Of a stretch of 64,000 bases of DNA, positions 18,199-27,000 are shown one piece after another; position 1 is the first letter of the stretch; every line of letters begins with the position of its first letter. This stretch comes from Ferrimicrobium acidiphilum DSM 19497. GTDB taxonomy: Bacteria; Actinomycetota; Acidimicrobiia; Acidimicrobiales; Acidimicrobiaceae. The notes under the pieces were generated by a model. The model searched no databases, had not been told where the DNA came from, and worked only from the letters and a program-made list of their open reading frames with translations. The position numbers were made by a program, and so were the translations under genes. The DNA is taken from NCBI RefSeq assembly GCF_000949255.1, contig NZ_JXUW01000006.1, positions 78,112 to 142,111 of the forward strand, read 5' to 3'.

Positions 18199-19163
18199 GC
18201 TATCGAGATGCGGTACATCGCGCACTCGCGCAGGAGATGGCGCGTGACGAGCGCGTAGTCTTTCTAGGTGAAGACGTAGCGAGGGCAGGTGGTGTCTTCA
18301 AGGCCACCTCCGGTCTGCTAGAGCAGTTTGGTCCAGATCGGGTCATCGATACTCCCATCTCAGAACAGGCCATTTTGGGTACGCTGATGGGGGCGGCGAT
18401 GACCGGTCTTCGTCCCGTCGCTGAGATCATGTACTCCGACTTCTTCGGAGTCTGTTGGGACATCGTCGCCAATCAGATGGCCAAGACCCGCTACATGACC
18501 AATGGTCAGGTCACGATGCCGGTGGTGATCAGATCCGGCAACGGAGGTGGCCTCCGGTTTGGTGCCCAGCACTCGCAGTCGATTGAGAACTGGGCGATGG
18601 CGGTACCTGGTCTAAAGGTTGCCCTCCCCTCGACGCCACACGACCTCGTCGGCCTCTTTGCGGCTGCAGTTCGTGATGACGACCCGGTGATCTTCCTGGA
18701 GTCAAAGTCGCTCTATGCCACCAAGGGCGAGGTGGCCGATGGTGAGATAGTTGAGCCGCTGGGTCGGGCGAGGATCGTCCGTGAGGGAGCTGACGCCACG
18801 ATTGTTACCATCGGAGCGATGGTACATCGTGCCACCGAGGCGGCGAACCGTCTCGCACGTGAGTTCGGCATCGACTGTACTGTGATCGACTTGAGAACCT
18901 TGGTGCCGCTCGACATCAGTAGTGTGCTCGCCTCGGTGACGGCGACCTCGCGACTGTTTACGGTGGAGGAGAATCCTCAGCTCTGTGGCTGGGGGGCAGA
19001 GGTGGTCTCGATCGTGACCGACGAGGGGTTCTATACCCTCGATGGACCCCCGGTTCGTATCACTACTCCACACATCCCGTTGCCGGCCGCCGCCGAGCTT
19101 GAAGATCAGGTGATTCCGTCGGTAGATCGAATCGTTGAGGTCATTATGAAGAGGATGGACTAA
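18186..19163 (+). CDS. Thiamine-diphosphate dehydrogenase E1 beta (acetoin/2-oxoacid type)
   Basis: The protein (325 residues) begins MAELSYRDAVHRALAQEMAR and shows FLGEDVARAGGVF with the catalytic Glu, DTPISEQAILG, the MPVVIRSGNGGG stretch and the transketolase C-terminal domain (IDLRTLVPLDISSVLASV). I use ATG 18186, which has GGAGG six bases upstream and gives the standard E1 beta N-terminus; an in-frame ATG at 18165 adds seven residues. It pairs with the preceding E1 alpha as an alpha2beta2 enzyme in the cytoplasm. Confidence 0.92.
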   Translation: MAELSYRDAVHRALAQEMARDERVVFLGEDVARAGGVFKATSGLLEQFGPDRVIDTPISEQAILGTLMGAAMTGLRPVAEIMYSDFFGVCWDIVANQMAKTRYMTNGQVTMPVVIRSGNGGGLRFGAQHSQSIENWAMAVPGLKVALPSTPHDLVGLFAAAVRDDDPVIFLESKSLYATKGEVADGEIVEPLGRARIVREGADATIVTIGAMVHRATEAANRLAREFGIDCTVIDLRTLVPLDISSVLASVTATSRLFTVEENPQLCGWGAEVVSIVTDEGFYTLDGPPVRITTPHIPLPAAAELEDQVIPSVDRIVEVIMKRMD

Positions 19164-19166
19164 CTC

Positions 19167-20624
19167 ATGCATGTGTCAGAACTACCTAAGGGCGTACCTA
19201 CGCAGATGCTGATCGGTGGATCATGGGTCGATGCGCGTGATGGTGCAACGACCGAGGTTATCGACCCCGCGACCACCGAGACGCTTGCGAGCGTTCCGCT
19301 CGCCACCGAGGCGGACGCGATGGAGGCGGTCACCGTCGCCTACGAGGTGCAACCGAGCTGGGAGAGGCGAGCGCCTCGTGAGCGAGCGGAGATTCTTCGC
19401 AAGAGTTACGAACTCATGGTCGAACGCTCCGAGGACATCGCTCGCGTGATCGTGCTGGAGAACGGGAAGGCGCTACCTGATGCACGTGGAGAGGTCGCCT
19501 ATGCGGCCGAGTTCTTTCGTTGGTATGCTGAGGAGGCGGTTCGCCAGTCGGGGCTGATCCAGCGTGCACCCAGTGGCTCCAACCAGATTCTCGTCCTTCG
19601 TCAGGCTATCGGCGTGGCAGTCTTGGTCACTCCGTGGAACTTTCCTGCCGCCATGGCCACTAGAAAGATCGCTCCTGCGCTAGCGGCTGGCTGTTCGGTA
19701 ATTCTGAAACCAGCCACCGACACGCCGTTGACCGCGCTGTTGATCGCCAAGATCCTGATGGATGCGGGTGTCCCGGCTGGAGTGGTTAACGTGCTTCCTG
19801 CCCGTGGGTCCTCAAACGTCGTCTCTAAGATGTTGCACGACCCGAGGGTGCGAAAGCTGTCTTTCACTGGGTCGACGGAGGTCGGTAGAACGCTGCTCCA
19901 CGAGGCCGCTGATACGATCATCAACTCCTCTATGGAGTTAGGCGGGAACGCCCCCTTCCTGGTCTTCGCAGATGCTGATCTCGATGCAGCCGTTGCTGGT
20001 GCCATGATCGCCAAGATGCGAAACGGTGGAGAGGCGTGCACCGCGGCTAACCGGTTCTACGTTCAAGCCTCAGTGGCGAGTGCCTTCAGCGCCAAGCTGG
20101 CTCAGGCGATGGAGTCACTGAAGATGGGGCCTGGTCTAGCGGAGGGCACCGAGCTAGGTCCACTCATCAATCAAGAGGCACAGGACAAGGTCGAGGCGCT
20201 TGTGAGTGATGCGTTGGATCGGGGTGCTCGGCTGTTAAGTCGTGGTGAACGCTGGCAAGGGAAGGGCTACTTTGTCCAACCTGCGGTACTCGAAGATGTA
20301 GATCCGAGCTCGCAGCTGCTTGGAGAGGAGATTTTCGGACCGGTAGCACCGGTGACGAGCTTTGAGACAGAGGATGAGGCGATCTCGTTGGCGAACGCCA
20401 CCGACTTTGGGCTTGTCTCCTATCTGTACACCGGTGATCTCGCGAGAGGTCTCCGGGTGGCAGAGGCTCTCGAGGCTGGAATGATCGGACTGAATCGTGG
20501 TTTGGTCTCGGACCCAGCTGCACCTTTTGGTGGAGTGAAGCAGAGCGGGCTTGGCCGTGAAGGTGGACAAGAAGGGGTGCTTGAGTACACCGAGGCGAAG
20601 TACATAGCTACCTCTTGGTCTTAG
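19167..20624 (+). CDS. gabD: NAD(P)-dependent aldehyde dehydrogenase, succinate-semialdehyde type
   Basis: The 485-residue protein is a full-length ALDH. It has the N-terminal domain, TPWNFPAAMATRKIAPALAA, the cofactor lysine in ILKPATDTP, FTGSTEVGR, the catalytic Glu in MELGGNAP (about residue 256) and the catalytic Cys in GGEACTAANR (about 290). TRKIAPALAAGC and the PFGGVKQSGLGREGG ending are typical of GabD-type enzymes oxidising succinate semialdehyde to succinate; related family members accept glutarate or other semialdehydes. It is the last gene of the operon, three bases after E1 beta, and is followed by a hairpin. Confidence 0.88.
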   Translation: MHVSELPKGVPTQMLIGGSWVDARDGATTEVIDPATTETLASVPLATEADAMEAVTVAYEVQPSWERRAPRERAEILRKSYELMVERSEDIARVIVLENGKALPDARGEVAYAAEFFRWYAEEAVRQSGLIQRAPSGSNQILVLRQAIGVAVLVTPWNFPAAMATRKIAPALAAGCSVILKPATDTPLTALLIAKILMDAGVPAGVVNVLPARGSSNVVSKMLHDPRVRKLSFTGSTEVGRTLLHEAADTIINSSMELGGNAPFLVFADADLDAAVAGAMIAKMRNGGEACTAANRFYVQASVASAFSAKLAQAMESLKMGPGLAEGTELGPLINQEAQDKVEALVSDALDRGARLLSRGERWQGKGYFVQPAVLEDVDPSSQLLGEEIFGPVAPVTSFETEDEAISLANATDFGLVSYLYTGDLARGLRVAEALEAGMIGLNRGLVSDPAAPFGGVKQSGLGREGGQEGVLEYTEAKYIATSWS

Positions 20625-20651
20625 TAGACCGTTTTGTCATGACAGCTCTGG

Positions 20652-20683
20652 CCATCGTAGCCTCGATCTCGCGGCTACGATGG
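20652..20683 (+). terminator. Hairpin after the catabolic operon
   Basis: CCATCGTAGCC (20652-20662) and GGCTACGATGG (20673-20683) form a perfect 11-base-pair stem with a ten-base loop, 28 bases after the aldehyde dehydrogenase stop. No T-run follows, so it may be a weak intrinsic terminator or an mRNA 3'-end stabiliser. Confidence 0.5.
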
Positions 20684-20719
20684 TGACATGGCTTCGACCT
20701 TCTGGATCTGGCGACCTAA

Positions 20720-21301
20720 GTGCCGCTGCTGAGTACCGTCGATCAACTCGACTTTGCCCCTAGTCGTGCCTTGGTAGCGGGGGTGTCTGGGTCTGGGAAG
20801 TCGAGCTTGTGTCGTAGGCTGAGTCGAAAACTAGATCTGACCTACGTAGAGCTAGATAGTCTCTTTCACGGGCCGAACTGGAGCGTGTTGCCAACCTTTG
20901 AGCTTGAAGTAGATCGTTTTATCGCTCAGAATCGCTGGGTTACTGAGTGGCAGTACGATGTCGTGCGCGAACGCCTACTAGCCCGTGCCCAACTGCTGAT
21001 CTGGCTCGACTATCCGTTGCACGTGGTTATGAGGCGAGTAGTGCTTCGTACGCTGATACGTGGGTTTGCCCATCAGCCGCTCTGGAACGGCAATGTCGAG
21101 CCACCGTTTTGGACTATTTTCAACAAGCCTGAACATATCGTGCGCTGGGCCTGGCGCACACGGTCGAGCTATCCGCCACGGATCCGTGAGATCTTGTTAG
21201 AGCGCCCGCAGCTACCCATCCTGCGACTCACCCGCCCAAGTCAGGCTGATGAGGTGGTGGCAGCACTTGATTACCGCCTGCGCTCGTCGACTACGAGCTA
21301 G
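20720..21301 (+). CDS. Small P-loop kinase (adenylate-kinase/FlaR-like)
   Basis: The 193-residue protein has Walker A GVSGSGKSSL near residues 21-30, YVELDSLFHGPNW, a pattern found in P-loop kinases annotated as topology-modulation (FlaR-like) proteins, and LLIWLDYPLHVVMRRVVLRT as the Walker-B strand and lid region. The phosphate acceptor is not known for this group. The start is GTG 20720 without a clear ribosome-binding site. It follows the operon hairpin and is convergent with pyrE. Confidence 0.8.
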   Translation: MPLLSTVDQLDFAPSRALVAGVSGSGKSSLCRRLSRKLDLTYVELDSLFHGPNWSVLPTFELEVDRFIAQNRWVTEWQYDVVRERLLARAQLLIWLDYPLHVVMRRVVLRTLIRGFAHQPLWNGNVEPPFWTIFNKPEHIVRWAWRTRSSYPPRIREILLERPQLPILRLTRPSQADEVVAALDYRLRSSTTS

Positions 21302-21377
21302 AACCTTTGGGGCGTGTGATCGTTGGCAGGCTGAGATGGATTTGGGCCAGCTGTCGATGGAATACCAACTAGCGAGG

Positions 21378-21950
21378 CTAGAGGCCCCCCTCGTAGGGGA
21401 GACCGAGATCAGGGGCGCTGACTAGGGCTACGAACGGAATCGGCGCAACGACTGAGGCGGCACTTCCGCCGCGATCTACCACCGCAAGCGCCTGCACGAC
21501 CGTCGCTCCGGTCGCCTCGACCGCCTCTATGGCGGCCTGTAACGAGGTTCCGCGTGAAGGGGTATCTTCAACGACACAGACGCGGTCTCGGCTGCTCAAG
21601 TTCCCAGCGATGCGACCACCCTGTCCATACTCTTTGATCTCCTTGCGAACCGAGAAGGCACTCAGTCTCCGCCCCTCGGACTGCGCGATCGCTGCGGCTG
21701 CAAATGCGATTGGGTCTGCCCCCATGGTAAGTCCACCGATGGCGGTCACCTCTTCTAAGACTACGGCCAGCGCGAGCTGGGCGGTGTGAAAGAGGATAGG
21801 AGGTCGGCAGATGGCTCGTTTGGTGTCGATGAACCAGGTTGATTTGGCGCCAGATTTCAAGACAAAGTCGCCGTAGGTGATCGCATGTTCCTTGATGCTT
21901 GCAATCAGCTCAGCTCGGGCTGCAGCTGCGTTCGCGGTCGTTAGCTCCAT
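21378..21950 (-). CDS. pyrE: Orotate phosphoribosyltransferase
   Basis: The protein (190 residues from ATG 21950) has the OPRTase sequence order FVLKSGAKSTWFIDTKRAI, GGLTMGADPIAFAAAA and the PRPP-binding motif, here VVEDTPSRGTSL in place of the more usual VDDVITTGTS type. It adds orotate to PRPP in pyrimidine synthesis. A longer frame extends to 22142 but would lie inside purM, so I use the ATG at 21950, which overlaps the purM stop by ten bases. It is the last gene of a purF-purM-pyrE cluster. Confidence 0.92.
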   Translation of the reverse strand: MELTTANAAAARAELIASIKEHAITYGDFVLKSGAKSTWFIDTKRAICRPPILFHTAQLALAVVLEEVTAIGGLTMGADPIAFAAAAIAQSEGRRLSAFSVRKEIKEYGQGGRIAGNLSSRDRVCVVEDTPSRGTSLQAAIEAVEATGATVVQALAVVDRGGSAASVVAPIPFVALVSAPDLGLPYEGGL

Positions 21951-22945
21951 CGTGCTCGTTCGTCTCCTTCTAAAACGTGACCGATCTCTACGGCTCCAGG
22001 ATAGGAGCCAAGCACCGTAGTCACGTGGGTTGGCGCCACTACCAACGCCATGCCAACACCGAGGTTGAAGGTGCGCCGCATCTCGTCGAGTGAGATAGCG
22101 CCGTCCTCCATCAGTTGAGTGAAGATCGAAGGCCATCTCCATGCGTTCGGGTCAATGACAGCGCTTAGCCCTTCTGGGATGACCCGAGCGAGGTTGTTGA
22201 CTAGGCCACCACCGGTGGTGTGGCTTGCGGCGTGCAGGAGTGACCGATCGACGAACTCGAGCATTATGGGTGCGTAGAGCACGGAGGGTTCGATTAGCGC
22301 CTCATAGAGGGTGTGCTCGCGGGTGGAGGCTCGCCCATCTTTAACCCCGGATAGTAGGTCCGCATAGACCGCACGCACCAATGAGAAGCCGTTTGAGCGC
22401 AGGTTTGGCGACGGGAGCCCGATGATTCGGTCGCCGGCCGCTACTCGTTCGGGCCCAATCGCAGTGGCTGGATCCACCAGTCCAACCGCAAAGCCAGCAA
22501 GATCTACCTGATCGGGGGCCATCGATCCTGGATGCTCGGCGATCTCGCCTCCGATAAGTGCCGTATTAGCTGACTTTAGAGCCGTCGCCATCGAGGCCAC
22601 CAAGGTGGCGATCAGCGATGGTTCGTTCTTGCCAACCGCGATGTAGTCGAGAAAAAAGAGTGGCCTAGCCCCTGTGCAGACGAGATCGTCAAGACACATC
22701 GCGACGAGATCCTGGCCGATTCCTTCCCAACGACCCGCGACCCGCGCCACCTCAGTTTTGGTGCCGACTCCGTCGGTCGTGGCGACGAGGACGGGCGCGC
22801 CTTCATCTCCAAGTCGGAACAGACCACCAAACCCCCCTAGGTCTGAGATCACCTGAGGGTTGTAGGTGCTCTTGACCAAGGCAGATATCGCCTTCACCGC
22901 CTCCTCGGCGTTGACAAGATCGACGCCTGCTTGCTGATAGTCCAC
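21941..22945 (-). CDS. purM: Phosphoribosylformylglycinamidine cyclo-ligase
   Basis: The 334-residue protein shows the PurM signatures ATTDGVGTKTEVA, DDLVCTGARPLFFLDYIAVG, GGEIAEHPG and HTTGGGLVNNLARVIPEG. It closes the imidazole ring to give AIR in purine synthesis. The start is GTG 22945 with AAAGGA upstream, 11 bases after the purF stop. Length is slightly shorter than E. coli PurM but complete. Confidence 0.95.
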   Translation of the reverse strand: MDYQQAGVDLVNAEEAVKAISALVKSTYNPQVISDLGGFGGLFRLGDEGAPVLVATTDGVGTKTEVARVAGRWEGIGQDLVAMCLDDLVCTGARPLFFLDYIAVGKNEPSLIATLVASMATALKSANTALIGGEIAEHPGSMAPDQVDLAGFAVGLVDPATAIGPERVAAGDRIIGLPSPNLRSNGFSLVRAVYADLLSGVKDGRASTREHTLYEALIEPSVLYAPIMLEFVDRSLLHAASHTTGGGLVNNLARVIPEGLSAVIDPNAWRWPSIFTQLMEDGAISLDEMRRTFNLGVGMALVVAPTHVTTVLGSYPGAVEIGHVLEGDERARWS

Positions 22946-22956
22946 GGATGTCCTTT

Positions 22957-24408
22957 CTAGAGCACCTGTTGACCGGCGAGATGGGTGCTGAGTTCGACCG
23001 GATAGTTGCCCGTTAAGCAGGCGTCGCAGAATCCCTCTGGGGTTCCGATCGCCTTCCGTAGATCGCCGAGCTGGAGGTAGGCGAGGCTGTCAGCACCGAG
23101 AATTTCATTGATCTCCTCGACGCTGTGATGGGCTGCGATTAGATCGGGCCGATTTGGGGTATCGATGCCATAGAAGCAGGGCCAACGATAGGGTGGGGAG
23201 GAGATGCGGAGATGGACCTCGGCCGCACCTGCTTGCTTGAGAAGACGAACTATTGATTTGGTAGTCGAACCTCTCACGATCGAGTCGTCGACCACCACTA
23301 CTCGCTTGCCTCGTACGTTCTCCTCGAGTACGTTTAGCTTGCGACGTATCGCGTCTTGGCGGCTCTTTACTCCTGGATTGATGAAGGTCCGCCCGATGTA
23401 GCGATTCTTTACGAGGCCCTGGCCGTAAGGAATACCGGAGGCGAGTGCGTATCCTTCTGCGGCTGGGACTCCCGAATCGGGTACCCCCATAACCATATCG
23501 GCGGCCACAGGTAGTGTATGAGCAAGGTACTCACCCATCGCACGTCGGGTGCCATGCACCTCCTTGCCGAGCAGTTTGCTATCCGGTCTCGCAAAGTAGA
23601 CGAACTCGAAGATGCAAAGATGTGAGGGTTGCGGTTCAGCCGAAGGGAAGCTATGAGCGCCTTCGGCATCGATAATGACGATCTCGCCAGGGTCGATCTC
23701 GCGGACAAATTCGGCGCCAATAACGTCTAGAGCTGGAGACTCAGAGGCGATCACCCAACCGTTAGGAGCAATCGTGCCCAGGCACAGAGGTCGAAAGCCG
23801 TCGGGATCGCGAGCACCAACGATCCGCTCTCCATCGAGCATGGCAAGCGAGTAGGCGCCACGGAGTTCGGAGAGAGCGTCTCGTATAGCCTTTGCGTAGG
23901 CTTCGGTGTTGCTTGGTCGTGTGCGAGCCACCGAGACCGAGACGAGCTGGGCGATCAACTCGGTATCAGAAGGTTGTCGAGCGATGGTGTCGAAGAGTCG
24001 ATCGACAAGCTCGTGTGAGTTGGTCAGGTTTCCGTTGTGGGCTACAGCGATACCGTACTCGCCGCTGGCACGAAAGATAGGTTGGGCGTTGTGCCAACTA
24101 CGGTCGCCAGCGGTGGCATAACGGGTATGCCCGATCGCCATGTCGCCTGGCAAGGAGGCGAGCGTTGAGTCATCGAACACTGCGCTTACAAGGCCGAGGT
24201 TCTTGATCACCGTAACTTCACCGTTTTCGGCGACCGCCATGCCAGCTGACTCTTGTCCGCGATGCTGTAGCGCATAGAGACCATCGAAGGTGAGATAGGA
24301 GACAGCCTCGTTCGGCAAGGAGATACCAAAGACCCCACACGCCTCCTCCGGATGGTCACGTTCTAGCTGATCGTGCTCCGGATGGTTGTTCTGAGGATCT
24401 TCGATCAC
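22957..24408 (-). CDS. purF: Amidophosphoribosyltransferase
   Basis: The 483-residue protein has a short propeptide (23 residues) before the nucleophile Cys24 in EEACGVFGI, the glutaminase domain (LQHRGQESAGMAV, GHTRYATAG, AHNGNLTNS) and the PRTase domain with VVVVDDSIVRGSTTKSIV. The C-terminal Cys-containing segment (FCDACLTGNYPV) is of the Fe-S-type (Bacillus-like) PurF. It makes phosphoribosylamine, the first purine-pathway step. The start is GTG 24408. No riboswitch or PurR box is evident upstream. Confidence 0.95.
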   Translation of the reverse strand: MIEDPQNNHPEHDQLERDHPEEACGVFGISLPNEAVSYLTFDGLYALQHRGQESAGMAVAENGEVTVIKNLGLVSAVFDDSTLASLPGDMAIGHTRYATAGDRSWHNAQPIFRASGEYGIAVAHNGNLTNSHELVDRLFDTIARQPSDTELIAQLVSVSVARTRPSNTEAYAKAIRDALSELRGAYSLAMLDGERIVGARDPDGFRPLCLGTIAPNGWVIASESPALDVIGAEFVREIDPGEIVIIDAEGAHSFPSAEPQPSHLCIFEFVYFARPDSKLLGKEVHGTRRAMGEYLAHTLPVAADMVMGVPDSGVPAAEGYALASGIPYGQGLVKNRYIGRTFINPGVKSRQDAIRRKLNVLEENVRGKRVVVVDDSIVRGSTTKSIVRLLKQAGAAEVHLRISSPPYRWPCFYGIDTPNRPDLIAAHHSVEEINEILGADSLAYLQLGDLRKAIGTPEGFCDACLTGNYPVELSTHLAGQQVL

Positions 24409-24657
24409 GGTATGTAAAGCCTACCAGCTATTGAACCTAGAACGATGGCTCCCACAGTTTTCTTGTTGTGCCTCTTGATGTAGCGCCGGATATGGCGTCG
24501 GATTCGGATAGTGGGTGCCACTTGAAGGAGGTCTTTTTGGCGGCGCCCTGGCTGAGAGCTCGAGTCTCTAGCCCTTTATGGATTTGCCGACATATTCAGT
24601 CTAAGCGACGCTCGATTGTGATAAGGTGCTCTGCATGGTAGCGATTGTTGGCTGCGA

Positions 24658-25161
24658 ATGATGGCACTAGCGGCGATTACCACCTCTTTGTCTGCGTGGA
24701 TAGTCGGTCTTGTCCTCATAGGCCTCGGACTAGTCTATGTCCCGCTTCGCCGCATGCTATGGAAGCGTACTTCGGCATCGACTGTTTTGGCCTCATACCC
24801 TCGCGATTCTCGCCATGATTGGGTCCAAATGCTGCAGGAGCTAGGCATTTGGTGGCCGTGTGCACCGGTTCCGACTGCGTTTTTGAAGGCTGAGCTTGTT
24901 CGCTTGCGTATGAATCGCGTCCTCCTCTGGCTTGGGGTTGGTGCCACAGCGGTCTTGATGCTCGGGGTCGGGTTGATATTTCCTGTATGGGGAAGTCCAG
25001 GATCGCCAACGTTCTGGTTTATGTTGAGTGGTCTCATCGCCTACAACGTGTTGACGGGTAGGGGACGTGCGGCCTCCTATCAGCGCCACCTCGAGGTTCT
25101 GCTGGCTGATCGCCTTGGTGAGGTGCTTGAGCCTCCTTTCGACCCAAGCCGCGATCTCTGA
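24658..25161 (+). CDS. Small membrane protein of unknown function
   Basis: The 167-residue frame starts at ATG 24658 and contains three hydrophobic segments: about residues 5-28, 90-112 and 118-132. A basic cytoplasmic-type loop (LRRMLWKRTSAS) follows the first, and a charged C-terminal tail closes it. I recognise no family. It is divergent from purF. Two overlapping antisense frames of similar length exist, but the periodic hydrophobic pattern and its isolated position favour this strand. Confidence 0.5.
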   Translation: MMALAAITTSLSAWIVGLVLIGLGLVYVPLRRMLWKRTSASTVLASYPRDSRHDWVQMLQELGIWWPCAPVPTAFLKAELVRLRMNRVLLWLGVGATAVLMLGVGLIFPVWGSPGSPTFWFMLSGLIAYNVLTGRGRAASYQRHLEVLLADRLGEVLEPPFDPSRDL

Positions 25162-25695
25162 CGCAGGTACTCCTAGCCATGCGTAGGCGCTGAGTCGGTT
25201 CGGCCGCTGTCGATGACGTGGCGATGGACTATTGCGTTAGCGCTCGAGTATCGATCGCAGAAGTCTTAGAGTACAGCGACGCTATCAGTTGGCGTTGTGC
25301 GCGAGAGATCTTCGTTCAAGCGAATCGGTCGATGAGTAGAGAGCGGCCCACTCGGCTGACGGTCCCTGTCTGTCATATCGGTAGTTCGTGACGTCTGCAG
25401 GTTCTCTGGTCAGATCCAAATTTGGCGAACGGAGCAGAAAATAGGTGGCCTGGATGGAGCTGCTAGCGATGTCGATGACTGTCTTTGGGCACTAACGAAG
25501 ACAGAGATTTGGCGTAACCATAACCGTCGTGGACACGCGACGTTCGCACTCGAGCCCCAGGATTGGGAACAGACACGATCAAGACGTTTAGCTCTGTTAT
25601 TGCTAGATTTCGTCATGATTAGGCGGTCTCCAGTTCTCGCGCTTTGGTGGCATGCTGTGTCGGTGGAGGGCGCGAATGTCTCCGATGAGGGGGTG
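25162..25695. other. Intergenic region
   Basis: No convincing gene, repeat or RNA is visible here. The in-frame extension of the next gene (from 25600) is included as a start alternative there. Confidence 0.45.
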
Positions 25696-26571
25696 ATGGC
25701 TAGACTCGGATCCATGACAGCCGGGTGCGATCTCCATCTTCATTCTGACGCCTCGGATGGATCGGTGGCCGCGGCACAGCTTGCGACAGATCTTGGTCAT
25801 GTGCACATGGCGGTTTTGACAGATCACGATACGCTGGCTGGGAGTGAAGCCTTTGTCCAGGCGCTTGATTCTGAACTATCACCCCCTGACGGTGTCGAAC
25901 TATCGCTACGTTGGAGCGGGGGGACCTTTCACCTTCTTGTCTACGGATACTCACTTGCCTCCACAGAGCTCGCCCTAAGAATTGACGAGTTGGCGATGGC
26001 GCGACGCAACCGCAACCTTGAACTCTTGGAGCGTGCTAATCAGGCTGGACTCGAGATCACCGAGGCGGAGGTGCTTGCAGCGGCAGGAACTACCGACTTT
26101 TTGGCTAAAAGTGTAGGGAGGCCCCACTTTGCCAAGGTGTTGGTAGATCGTGGATACGTCAGCAGCATCCAGGATGCATTTGACACCTATCTGGCCAAGG
26201 GCAGGCCACTGTATAGCCCAAAGACGTTGTTCGGGCTCGAGGAGATCGGCCCTCTCTGTGCTGATCTTGGACTCGTGGCCGTCATTGCACACCCTCTAAG
26301 TCTTGGAGTGCCGCTCACTTCGCTACCAGATACGCTCGCAAAATTTCAGCGCCAGGGTCTGGCCGGGGTCGAGTGTTACTACGCAGGTTACTCCCCTCAG
26401 CAGCGGGTTGAGCTAGCGCAATTGGCGAGTGGATTGAAGCTTCTTATCACCGGCGGCTCAGATTACCACGGGAGTTTCAAACCAGGACTGGCAGCGCTGA
26501 GTGGATTCGGCGACTTGTCGGTCGCGGCAGATATCGGCGACCGATTGATCGAGCGTCTTCACGACCGCTGA
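25696..26571 (+). CDS. PHP-domain metal-dependent phosphoesterase
   Basis: The protein (291 residues from ATG 25696) has the PHP metal motif CDLHLHSDASDGS just after its start, VLTDHDTLAG, the His in VGRPHFAKVLVDRGYV, AVIAHPLS and GSDYHGSFKPG, the complete set for a trinuclear metal phosphoesterase of the YciV/TrpH group. E. coli YciV (RNase AM) trims 5' nucleotides from RNAs. The start is uncertain: ATG 25696 and ATG 25714 both fit; a longer frame reaches 25600. It is immediately upstream of the two tRNA genes. Confidence 0.85.
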   Translation: MARLGSMTAGCDLHLHSDASDGSVAAAQLATDLGHVHMAVLTDHDTLAGSEAFVQALDSELSPPDGVELSLRWSGGTFHLLVYGYSLASTELALRIDELAMARRNRNLELLERANQAGLEITEAEVLAAAGTTDFLAKSVGRPHFAKVLVDRGYVSSIQDAFDTYLAKGRPLYSPKTLFGLEEIGPLCADLGLVAVIAHPLSLGVPLTSLPDTLAKFQRQGLAGVECYYAGYSPQQRVELAQLASGLKLLITGGSDYHGSFKPGLAALSGFGDLSVAADIGDRLIERLHDR

Positions 26572-26641
26572 GTTTTCCTGGACCTGCAGTGGGAGTGATG
26601 CAGTGTCTTATATACTGGTCTACCTGCAAGCGATTGCGTAG

Positions 26642-26719
26642 GGACCCGTGGTGCAGCCTGGAGTGCACGCCGGCCTGTCAAGCCGGAGGTCGCGGGTTCA
26701 AATCCCGTCGGGTCCGCCA
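26642..26719 (+). tRNA. tRNA-Asp (GTC)
   Basis: The acceptor stem GGACCCG pairs with CGGGTCC; the anticodon stem CCGGC/GCCGG encloses loop CTGTCAA with anticodon GTC. The T arm has the TTCAAAT loop, and CCA is encoded. A TATACT box at 26611-26616 fits a promoter -10 element. Confidence 0.97.
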
Positions 26720-26733
26720 CAATCGTGCGTTGC

Positions 26734-26809
26734 GGTCGGATAGCTCAGCAGGTAGAGCGCACGCCTGAAAAGCGTGAGGTCACCGGATCGACACCGGTTC
26801 CGACCACCA
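26734..26809 (+). tRNA. tRNA-Phe (GAA)
   Basis: The acceptor stem GGTCGGA pairs with TCCGACC; the loop CTGAAAA holds anticodon GAA, and CCA is encoded. It lies 14 bases after tRNA-Asp and is probably co-transcribed. Confidence 0.96.
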
Positions 26810-27000
26810 GTATCTGGCTCACATGTAGCTAGTCTCACCCAACACTCGCTTTTGGCTGTGTTGTTCCCTGGCCATATGTAGCTACTACTCCAGGAACTCG
26901 ATGCAAGAATCCGTCATGCGGGTTCGCTTATGCTCAATATGAGCCTTTATATCACTGACTGCTTCGAATCTGGTGAGTTTTCAATCGAAGCTCCTAGGCT

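Noticed and set aside
8921..20624. Assigning the catabolic operon to nicotine degradation
   Set aside because: Only three enzyme families overlap with that pathway, and the amine oxidases and the small hydroxylase subunits are missing.
24421..24657. Riboswitch or small RNA between purF and the membrane-protein gene
   Set aside because: A CTGAGA stretch recalls part of the TPP riboswitch, but the remaining conserved bases and stems are absent, and no purine-riboswitch core is seen.
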